From IMG/VR virus record IMGVR_UViG_3300030042_000323, positions 1-27,117 of that record: 27,117 nt of DNA. One strand, 5' to 3'. The position numbers were made by a program, and so were the translations under genes. The DNA comes from a virus. Under the pieces are notes generated by a model. That model was not told where the DNA came from and did no database searches. It saw only the letters and a list, made by a program, of their open reading frames with translations. Shown here in pieces: positions 21,918 to 27,117 of this stretch; within the stretch, counting starts at the first letter, position 1; every line of letters begins with the position of its first letter.

Positions 21918-23156
21918 TTACCGTGTGTATTTGGTAATATCAATTTGTTTAAGCAAAGCAATAAGCACGTCAACAACAATACTGTTTCCTGCTTGGCGGT
22001 ACATTTGAGTGTCGCTAACTTCTATTTTAAAATCATCAGGAAACCCCATAAGTCTCAAGCATTCCCTTGGAGTTAATTTTCTTATTCGCCCTTGATTATG
22101 TGTTACATAATTATCAACACCAGCACGATGCATTTTATGCATAGTCTGTAAAAGCGGACGGGCGATAGTCAAATCTGTTTTTGTACTTGTTCTGAAATTT
22201 TTTGTTCCTCCTGCAAGCACATAGTCACGGACTTTATCTGACAAATAGTACTTTTCTTCTACTTCATTAACATTGAAAATAAATTCATCTGAATTAAGTG
22301 ACTCATATACTGATTCGAACACAAAGTCACCATGCCAGTTAAATTGTTGATTTGCTTTTTGACAAAGCGCAATGTTACCATTGATTTGCGTGTATCTTTT
22401 ATTTCTGTTTTTCGAACTTGTTACGAATTTTACACCTTTTTCCTTCAAATAATATTTAGAATCAATGTAATCTTCCAGAAAATCCTGCATGGTATGTTCA
22501 AGCTGTACTTTTTCCGGAAAACTAAAACTTGCCTTTTTATTTCTGAAGGCAACAACAAAAATCCTTTCACGATGCTGCGGTATTCCGAAATCTTTACTAT
22601 TTAAAATTTGGGAATGAATCTTATAACCAAGATCTTGAAATACATCCTGCACTACTTGCCAAGTTCTACCGCCGTCGTGGTTTACTAATCCTTTGACATT
22701 TTCGAAAATAAAAACATTAGGCATTGTTTGAGAAACAATTCTCGCAAAATCATAGAAAAGGGTACCGCGAATATCCTCTAATCCAAGCCTCTTGCCGACC
22801 ATTGAAAATGCCTGACAAGGACTTCCTCCAACAAGCAAATCAATTTTGCCTTTATATTTTTCTGCATTAAATTTAGTTACATCATCGTGCCAATCCTCTT
22901 CATTCAGCATATAATTTGCCAGGTAACTCTTTTTTACATGTGGATCAATATCCCCGGCAAATATCACTTCATGTTTTAGGTTTAACCGTTTAAAAGCAGT
23001 TTCAATAGCACCAATACCACTAAATAGCGTACCTATACGTATTGTTGAATTTGGTTTGGAAAATAATTTTGAAAGCAAATTTTGCGTTTCAGAAAGCGAA
23101 GTTTCAGCTTCTTGTATGGTAATTTGGTCAAGCAGCGTTACGTCTTCAAAAGCCAT
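21918..23156 (-). CDS. DNA (cytosine-5) methyltransferase
   Basis: A 412-residue methyltransferase that transfers a methyl group from AdoMet to cytosine C5. Motifs in order are: I FSGIGAIE (45-52), IV GGSPCQ with catalytic Cys114 (110-115), VI FENV (151-154), VIII QHRERIF (194-200), a target-recognition stretch (about 205-355), IX RKLTPRECLRLMGFP (359-373) and X QAGNSIVV (388-395). All needed residues are present, so it should be active. It is the modification partner of the restriction genes downstream. Its own promoter-like box lies 20 nt upstream, suggesting methylation can be established before the nuclease is made. The target cannot be read from sequence. Start ATG 23156. Confidence 0.95.
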   Translation of the reverse strand: MAFEDVTLLDQITIQEAETSLSETQNLLSKLFSKPNSTIRIGTLFSGIGAIETAFKRLNLKHEVIFAGDIDPHVKKSYLANYMLNEEDWHDDVTKFNAEKYKGKIDLLVGGSPCQAFSMVGKRLGLEDIRGTLFYDFARIVSQTMPNVFIFENVKGLVNHDGGRTWQVVQDVFQDLGYKIHSQILNSKDFGIPQHRERIFVVAFRNKKASFSFPEKVQLEHTMQDFLEDYIDSKYYLKEKGVKFVTSSKNRNKRYTQINGNIALCQKANQQFNWHGDFVFESVYESLNSDEFIFNVNEVEEKYYLSDKVRDYVLAGGTKNFRTSTKTDLTIARPLLQTMHKMHRAGVDNYVTHNQGRIRKLTPRECLRLMGFPDDFKIEVSDTQMYRQAGNSIVVDVLIALLKQIDITKYTR

Positions 23157-23175
23157 ATATGTAAGTTGGTTTTAA

Positions 23176-23183
23176 CAAAAATA
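23176..23183 (-). promoter_or_regulatory. -7 box for the methyltransferase gene
   Basis: TATTTTTG on the minus strand fits TAnnTTTG, 20 nt before the start codon. A 7-bp inverted pair (23211-23217, 23233-23239) lies just upstream and could be an operator or a weak terminator of the vsr transcript. Confidence 0.5.
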
Positions 23184-23270
23184 GAAATTGATAGTAATAA
23201 AACCAGACTTTTTAGCAAATTATTTTTCAACATGCTAAATTATCTGGCAATTTTTGTTAGTAAGCTAATT

Positions 23271-23699
23271 TTAAATACTATTAATTTTAGTCAGTTCCGA
23301 ATAGAGGTTTTCAAGGGTCGAAGGAAGTTTATTTCCTTTTAAATCACATTCCCAAATTTCTAAAACTTTCCAGCCTGCCTGAGTGAGCAAATTAGAAGAT
23401 TTTAAATCGTTTCGGGAATTAGTTTGTATTTTATTTAACCACCATTCCGATCTTGTTTTAGGAATCACATAATATTTGCATCCCTGGTGACCATGCCAAA
23501 AGCATCCTTGTATAAATATCGCCGTTTTATATTTCGGTAAAACAATATCTGGTTTTCCAGGAAGTGCTTTCACGTGTATACGATAACGAAGTCCTTTAGA
23601 AAAAAGATATTTCCGAACAAGCATTTCAGGTTTGGTATCCTTGCTGCGGATACGCGACATATTATAACTTCTTATTTCCTTGGAATGAACATCCCCCAT
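23271..23699 (-). CDS. vsr: Very short patch repair endonuclease
   Basis: A 142-residue Vsr endonuclease that nicks next to T:G mismatches left by deamination of 5-methylcytosine, limiting C-to-T mutation at methylated sites. Key positions line up residue for residue with E. coli Vsr: D51 (GKPDIV), C66-FW-H69-G-H71 (CFWHGH), then C74 and a later Cys in IWECDL (about 118) as zinc ligands, and the PKTRSEWWLNKI block (80-91). It is slightly shorter than the E. coli enzyme but intact. Its position before the C5-methyltransferase gene shows that the two serve the same modification system. Confidence 0.94.
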   Translation of the reverse strand: MGDVHSKEIRSYNMSRIRSKDTKPEMLVRKYLFSKGLRYRIHVKALPGKPDIVLPKYKTAIFIQGCFWHGHQGCKYYVIPKTRSEWWLNKIQTNSRNDLKSSNLLTQAGWKVLEIWECDLKGNKLPSTLENLYSELTKINSI

Positions 23700-23729
23700 T
23701 TTTATTATTTGGCAACTAAAGTGCCAAAA

Positions 23730-24017
23730 TTAAGATACCTGTGAAGGCAATGGAATATGCTTATCCAAACCAGTTTCGATTAAAAATATCTCTTGCATTA
23801 CACTATAAATATCTTGACCTGCAGTTTCGCAAACATCAAAGCATTGATTCATCAGGTAGTTGCGCTCGTTAGCCTGTTCTTGTGTATAAGTAGGCAAACC
23901 GGAATTCATGTTGACGTAATTATTGAAATCTTCATCAGGATGCGCATTCGTGCCCTCATCAACCAATTGTTTCATGAAAGTTTCTACATCTTTTATGGTT
24001 AGAATTGTGCGTATCAT
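23730..24017 (-). CDS. Small protein of unknown function upstream of vsr
   Basis: A 95-residue helical protein (TILTIKDVETFMKQLVDEG at the N-terminus; QEQANERNYLMNQCFDVCETAGQDIYSVMQEIFLIET in the middle). No DNA-binding helix-turn-helix, membrane segment or catalytic motif is evident, so it is not an obvious controller of the restriction genes. It starts the minus-strand block, 30 nt before vsr, with a weak 7-bp hairpin (23708-23714, 23722-23728) between them. It may be cargo of the island. Function unknown. Confidence 0.5.
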   Translation of the reverse strand: MIRTILTIKDVETFMKQLVDEGTNAHPDEDFNNYVNMNSGLPTYTQEQANERNYLMNQCFDVCETAGQDIYSVMQEIFLIETGLDKHIPLPSQVS

Positions 24018-24072
24018 AGTATATATATCATAATTTATTAGTTAAATATAACGATTTTCTGTAACTTTAAGT

Positions 24073-24324
24073 ATGGATTTTTGGAAAAATTTCGGCTACA
24101 AATATGACACTCTAACAGAGATTTCGGAATCAAATTTAATTTTGTTGGTTAACTCTATGAACCGCGAAGACATAATAGAATGGCTGTCATGGAATGACCC
24201 TAATGGGATTTACCACGATCAACAATCTTTAAAAGAATTGGGTAATATCATGTCCAAAGAAGAGGGCATAGAAATCCTTTTAAGGCAAGTAGAAGAAAAT
24301 AGAATTGATTTTTCTAATAAATAA
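24073..24324 (+). CDS. Small protein of unknown function
   Basis: An 83-residue acidic helical protein (MDFWKNFGYKYDTLTEISE ... REDIIEWLSWNDPNGIYHD). Coding is supported by an intact frame from ATG 24073, protein-like composition and an A+T-rich 55-bp divergent promoter region shared with the minus-strand gene at 23730-24017. The NREDIIEWLSWNDPNG block looks like part of a helical repeat fold common in small immunity or accessory proteins, but this is only an impression. Confidence 0.5.
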   Translation: MDFWKNFGYKYDTLTEISESNLILLVNSMNREDIIEWLSWNDPNGIYHDQQSLKELGNIMSKEEGIEILLRQVEENRIDFSNK

Positions 24325-24515
24325 ATTAAAAAATAAAAAAGTGCAGCTAAACTATTGCCCTCATTTTTGTTGATCTTTTGACATCCGCAAAAGACTACGG
24401 CATAATAAAGCGGCTACGTTCCTACGCCTGCTTTACCCTTCGGGACTTATTCCGTTTCCTTTTGCCTTTTTCGGGCATCTATTTTTTGCTTTCTTTTTTC
24501 CTTTTCTTTTTTAAA
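24325..24515. other. Non-coding stretch with a polypyrimidine run
   Basis: No convincing gene. A 62-codon + strand frame from a TTG at 24378 is leucine/phenylalanine-rich because of a T-rich tract and is not credible. The sequence contains a small tcccgaaggga-like hairpin (minus strand, around 24438-24448) in a GC-richer segment (24380-24480) and an almost pure pyrimidine tract on the + strand at about 24483-24515. This borders the 3' end of the nuclease pseudogene. Confidence 0.5.
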
Positions 24516-25327
24516 TTAATCGTTGGTTTTTGGTTCGTTGAATGTCTTTTTTGGACTAAACCCTAAATTGCTAATCAAGGCTGAGTAAGTTATTTGACAA
24601 CTTGCTAAATTTTTTCTTGTCGCATCCGATCTGTTCGGCATCCAATAAGTTTGAGTTACTTTACCGCCAACATTGGAATCGTAATATTCAATTACTTTAT
24701 AATAGTATTCGGGTACGCTTATGGATATGCCGTTGTTTGAATAAGTGGATTGTTTTCCAAAAGTACCGCACCAAATTTTAACGCTGTCTGTTACCGCAGG
24801 AACTTTATAACCCGTAAGCTTTCTGCATAATTCTTCGGTTGCAAGTTCCGTTCCGATATTTTGCCCCTGATATTCCATACCCGCATTAAAAGTATAAGTG
24901 TCCGAAAGTAACGCAGCATCTAAAGACCAGGCCATTAAAATCCATGCCTGGCAATGACCTTTTGCAATCATTTCAACAGAATTAGGTTTGCCTATAATTT
25001 TATTCGCTTCCTTGTAAACGGATGTTTCATTTGGTTGCCCATAGACAGAGTGCCACGCTGAATAAGCACCGGTTCGCGGGAGTTTAAGCGTTTCCTGTTC
25101 GAGCCTGTGAGCTTTTGTATAAATGTAAAAGGTTAACACCGGCTTATGAGCTATCGTATCTCCAATAGATTTGAAATAAGGATTTACCCAAAGCAGGCAA
25201 GCAGGACAAAGATCTGATTTTTGAGTAGGGTACTTTTCTAAAGTTCCTTTACATAGGCGGCAGAAGGTTTTTGCGCTTTGAGTATGGATGAAATTAAAAG
25301 AAATGCAACTACAGTAAAACGCTTCAT
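24516..25327 (-). pseudogene. Frameshifted secreted DNA/RNA non-specific endonuclease
   Basis: A minus-strand ATG at 25327 opens a clear signal peptide (KRFTVVAFLLISSILKAQ) but stops after 29 codons (stop 25238-25240). A second frame, open from before that region to 24516, encodes a CxxC-x14-CxxC zinc-knuckle-like segment (CRLC ... CPAC), then YIYTKAH, KGHCQAW, a QGQNIGTELATEELCRKL block, VPEYYYKVIEY and YWMPN. The order resembles divergent members of the DNA/RNA non-specific endonuclease (NUC1) family. Adding one base to the A5 run (T5 on the + strand, 25268-25272) joins both frames into about 270 codons. So this is a one-base frameshift, a phase-variable state, or a sequencing error. The GTG at 25139 alone would give a 207-residue fragment without signal peptide. 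Confidence 0.65.
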
Positions 25328-25360
25328 GGATAAGATTAGAGTGACAAGGTAAATAAAATA

Positions 25361-25393
25361 AAAAATCCCGAGCACTCGCTGCCAGGGATTTTT
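25361..25393. terminator. Hairpin between divergent genes
   Basis: aaaaatccc (25361-25369) and gggattttt (25385-25393) form a perfect 9-bp stem with a 15-nt loop and work as a terminator on either strand. It lies between the nuclease pseudogene and the + strand gene at 25485, both reading away from it, so it does not end either of them. A 7-bp inverted pair (25412-25418, 25425-25431) lies next to it. Confidence 0.55.
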
Positions 25394-25436
25394 AACCTAA
25401 CCTTATCACAAAGTTAAGTGTTACCTTAACTGTAAA

Positions 25437-25444
25437 TAGTTTTG
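25437..25444 (+). promoter_or_regulatory. -7 box of the following small gene
   Basis: TAGTTTTG matches TAnnTTTG exactly and is 40 nt before ATG 25485. No clear -33 box; the adjoining 7-bp inverted pair (25412-25431) occupies that place and could be an operator. Confidence 0.45.
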
Positions 25445-25484
25445 TAATATATAATTTTAATTGCCACTTATCAAATAGATAGTT

Positions 25485-25754
25485 ATGGAAAAGCTACCTT
25501 ATTCAGTCTTCTATCATTCGCCTGATGGTTTTTTTGTTTGCAAAACCGATTTCTTGGATTTAGATCAAGCAGAAAGGTTTATAGCTTCCGGTATGTTCAC
25601 TCATGATGGGGCAGAGTTTCATTTTATGCTTAAAGATGGAAAACACCTTATTAAAGGCGAACCAAAGGAGCGCACTGAAAAATACTATTCGGATTCGATG
25701 AAATTCGCTGTGGAAATACCAGTGTCGGCATTTACTAATTTCAATCTAAATTAA
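25485..25754 (+). CDS. Small protein of unknown function
   Basis: An 89-residue protein with alternating beta-type segments (YSVFYHSPDGFFVCKTDFLDLD; AEFHFMLKDGKHLIKGEPKE). No signal peptide or membrane segment. It has its own promoter-like box and is followed by a strong hairpin, so it forms a single-gene transcription unit. No family recognised. Small orphan genes like this are common in accessory regions of conjugative elements. Confidence 0.55.
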   Translation: MEKLPYSVFYHSPDGFFVCKTDFLDLDQAERFIASGMFTHDGAEFHFMLKDGKHLIKGEPKERTEKYYSDSMKFAVEIPVSAFTNFNLN

Positions 25755-25810
25755 GCGCCCCCTGTTTTCACCAAAGATCATCAAACCATAAGAAAACAGG
25801 GGGCGTTCTT
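25755..25810 (+). terminator. 14-bp stem hairpin after the small gene
   Basis: Bases 25756-25769 and 25792-25805 are perfect inverted copies with a GC-rich base of five C/G pairs, a 22-nt loop and a ttctt tail. It starts two bases after the stop codon of the gene at 25485 and would end its transcript. The stem is longer than most terminators. Confidence 0.65.
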
Positions 25811-25812
25811 CG

Positions 25813-25830
25813 GGCGGGCGATAGCCCGCC
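25813..25830. repeat. GC-rich 7-bp hairpin with tetraloop
   Basis: ggcgggc (25813-25819) and gcccgcc (25824-25830) pair around a GATA loop. A further ccgggc follows at once. It sits between two terminator hairpins in an otherwise A+T-rich region, and its high GC stands out. Confidence 0.6.
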
Positions 25831-25846
25831 GCCGGGCAATTTTAGA

Positions 25847-25872
25847 AATAAGGGGGATTGCTCCCCCTTATT
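25847..25872 (-). terminator. Rho-independent terminator of the DUF932 gene
   Basis: A perfect 11-bp stem (25847-25857 with 25862-25872) closes a 4-nt loop, 5 nt beyond the DUF932 stop codon. On the minus strand a T-containing tail follows. Confidence 0.8.
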
Positions 25873-25877
25873 AGCAT

Positions 25878-26945
25878 TTAGTTATAAATCAACGCTTCGC
25901 TTCCCTGCGTTGCAAAATCACGGCAAAGGTTAAAGGCGGTTTGCGCCCGTTGTTTGGCTGTACCGTCCATGATAGATTTAAACTTAGCCTCATCACTTTT
26001 GAAACTGCGTACATTTTGAAAATAGCCCGTAACGCTGTTGTACGCGCCAAATACCGTTCCTGCGGTCGTGTCCATTTGCTGGGTCTGGCTGCCTAAAGCA
26101 TACTCATAAACATTATCTACAATATTGGTATAGTGTGTAGATAGCAGGTCTAATTTGGCCCCTGCTAAATTTTCCAAAACCTCTTTGTTTGGTGCCATTG
26201 CAATCTGTATCAGTTTTTTAACCTCTGCATCTGTAATACGCACCTTTGCCCACTGATTAAATAATCCTTCAAATTCACTGCCTAAAGATTTACTAATACC
26301 CATTAAGGTATGCGCCTGTTTAAGCCTCTCCGTAGCAGATGCCGTATGACGGATTTTAATCGCCCCTGAATGATTATTCATTGCGGCATTTAGTGTGTTG
26401 TTGCAAACTATCCTGATAGGCGTAAAAGCTGCGGTAATGCTTCCTAAACCATCGTGCGTAGTGGTTAAAAACAAATATTGTTCTATCCAGTCCTTTACAC
26501 CTACCCGTATATAATCAGGCAATTTAGCGGTTATAAAAACCCGCTCGCCGTTACCCAATGCCCCCGCTGTTTCGTATAAAATACCATCGCCACCGCCTAC
26601 AATCGCATCAAAGAACGAAAACGCATCACGGTTTTGTACTACTTCGTAATCATTGCCGACTACACCTAAAACCTGCTCGGTATCTGCCCTAACGGTTGCA
26701 AAAAAATTAGGCACTGCAATTTCAGGGATCATTATATCATCGCTGCCCTCGCCTAAATGGTTTGCGGTATCATAGGTAAATAACGGGCGTTTTTCCACTA
26801 TATAATCCAGCCCTGCGTGTTCTATAGCTTCGCTACTAGTTGGGTAGCGGTCTATAATTTGCCCTAACCCGTGCCAGGCTTTTTCCTTTACGCTCATAAA
26901 GCTGTCTTTGCCTGTTTTCTTGTTAAAATTTATTTGATGTGCCAT
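25878..26945 (-). CDS. DUF932 (phage/plasmid-like TIGR03299) protein
   Basis: A 355-residue protein of the DUF932 family, known from plasmids, phages and integrative conjugative elements of Bacteroidota. Diagnostic blocks are KEKAWHGLGQIIDRYPTSSEA (20-40), a FATVRADTEQVLGVVGNDYEVVQN segment (about 82-105), the FFDAIVGGGDGILYETAGALGNGERVFITAKLP block (about 110-142) and the ITAAFTPIRIVCNNTLNAAM block (about 170-190). The molecular role of the family is not settled. It is full length, co-transcribed with a 55-residue gene 4 nt upstream, and closed by a strong terminator. It suggests the window continues into an element's replication or maintenance region. Confidence 0.88.
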   Translation of the reverse strand: MAHQINFNKKTGKDSFMSVKEKAWHGLGQIIDRYPTSSEAIEHAGLDYIVEKRPLFTYDTANHLGEGSDDIMIPEIAVPNFFATVRADTEQVLGVVGNDYEVVQNRDAFSFFDAIVGGGDGILYETAGALGNGERVFITAKLPDYIRVGVKDWIEQYLFLTTTHDGLGSITAAFTPIRIVCNNTLNAAMNNHSGAIKIRHTASATERLKQAHTLMGISKSLGSEFEGLFNQWAKVRITDAEVKKLIQIAMAPNKEVLENLAGAKLDLLSTHYTNIVDNVYEYALGSQTQQMDTTAGTVFGAYNSVTGYFQNVRSFKSDEAKFKSIMDGTAKQRAQTAFNLCRDFATQGSEALIYN

Positions 26946-26949
26946 AACT

Positions 26950-27117
26950 TTAATTTTTTGTATTTAGTTCTATAATTTTTGTTTGTAATACTTCCACGTT
27001 CGGGGTACTGCTCACCGATAACTCGGTTTTTGATTGCAGTTCCTGTATAGCATCGTGTATGTTGCTATGCGTGGTTTTGATGGTAACTTTTACCAGTAAA
27101 AAAATCCTATCCTCCAT
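26950..27117 (-). CDS. 55-residue protein of unknown function
   Basis: A minus-strand ATG at the very end of the window opens a 55-codon frame (MEDRIFLLVKVTIKTTHSN ..., ending LNTKN), with a TAA stop at 26950-26952. It precedes DUF932 by 4 nt, so the two are in one operon. The sequence is polar and helical with a short beta-prone start; no motif. The gene may be complete, or longer if the true start is beyond the edge. Confidence 0.5.
   Translation of the reverse strand: MEDRIFLLVKVTIKTTHSNIHDAIQELQSKTELSVSSTPNVEVLQTKIIELNTKN

Larger units (their letters stand above)
12424..27117. mobile_element. tRNA-Lys-associated genomic island carrying defence genes (right end not in window)
   Basis: A tyrosine integrase gene lies about 300 nt beyond the 3' end of tRNA-Lys and points away from it, the classic layout of an element integrated in the tRNA 3' end. 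Downstream genes are typical cargo (restriction-modification, DUF262/AAA cassette, DUF2971) and DUF932, a marker of Bacteroidota plasmids and conjugative elements. Base composition of the defence block is visibly more A+T-rich than that of region 1. I found no second copy of the tRNA-Lys 3' end inside the window, so the other boundary is probably further right. Confidence 0.65.

Noticed and set aside
24378-24566. Leucine/phenylalanine-rich + strand frame that looks like a membrane protein
   Set aside because: Its hydrophobic look comes from the pyrimidine run and its start is TTG. It also overlaps the nuclease gene end.
12497-27117. Second copy of the tRNA-Lys 3' end (far attachment site)
   Set aside because: Reading through the rest of the window showed no copy of the gggttcgaatccc region beyond the tRNA itself.

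Overview
The window looks like a chromosomal stretch of a Bacteroidota bacterium, most likely Sphingobacteriaceae (Mucilaginibacter/Pedobacter type). The reasons are promoters with the TAnnTTTG -7 box, start sites without strong Shine-Dalgarno sequences, an IntDOT-like integrase, a DUF932 protein of the kind carried on Bacteroidota conjugative elements, and exported proteins with '...KAQ' or '...ANAQ' signal-peptide ends. The genus is an inference.

Region 1 (1-10890, + strand) is the late end of a prophage or phage-derived element. Its order is a ClpP-type prohead protease fused to a scaffold-like tail, a major capsid protein with an inserted beta domain, an unknown structural protein, a small acidic protein, a portal protein, a DUF6712-type connector, a collagen-like fibre protein, a 916-residue beta-helix tail fibre/spike with a secretory signal peptide, a two-TM holin candidate, a GH108 endolysin, a TM/coiled-coil protein and an unknown late protein. 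No tape measure, sheath or baseplate gene is visible, and no terminase lies inside the window. The element ends 6 nt from the 3' end of a tRNA-Leu(GAG), a plausible attachment site.

Region 2 (10897-12496) is ordinary chromosome. It holds tRNA-Leu(GAG) and tRNA-Leu(CAG) on the minus strand, an exported Ycf48/BNR beta-propeller protein, and tRNA-Lys(UUU) with its own promoter and a terminator downstream.

Region 3 (12497-27117) is an island that appears to be integrated at tRNA-Lys. A tyrosine integrase follows the tRNA, preceded by direct and inverted copies of a tcggtaacct motif. After a strong terminator and a 14-bp palindrome beside an orphan promoter comes a long minus-strand defence block. 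It has two parts. The first is a LlaJI/McrBC-like restriction-modification set: small unknown protein, Vsr endonuclease, C5-cytosine methyltransferase, McrB-like AAA+ GTPase/ATPase and McrC/LlaJI-like PD-(D/E)XK nuclease. The second is a tightly packed four-gene cassette: DUF262 protein, DUF3696-type AAA ATPase, a protein with a RelE/HigB-like C-terminal region, and DUF2971. I do not recognise this cassette as a named defence system and regard it as the best candidate for something new. Further right are two small unknown genes, a frameshifted secreted DNA/RNA non-specific nuclease, a cluster of hairpins, and a DUF932 gene with a 55-residue upstream gene. These look like the accessory part of an integrative conjugative element whose body continues past the window.

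A second unusual signal lies outside the genes. Five spacers in the prophage and between the leucine tRNAs are built from degenerate 7- or 8-nt words in strict phase, and four of them fold back on inverted copies (one is a perfect 27-bp inverted repeat). One such array lies in frame inside a coding sequence.
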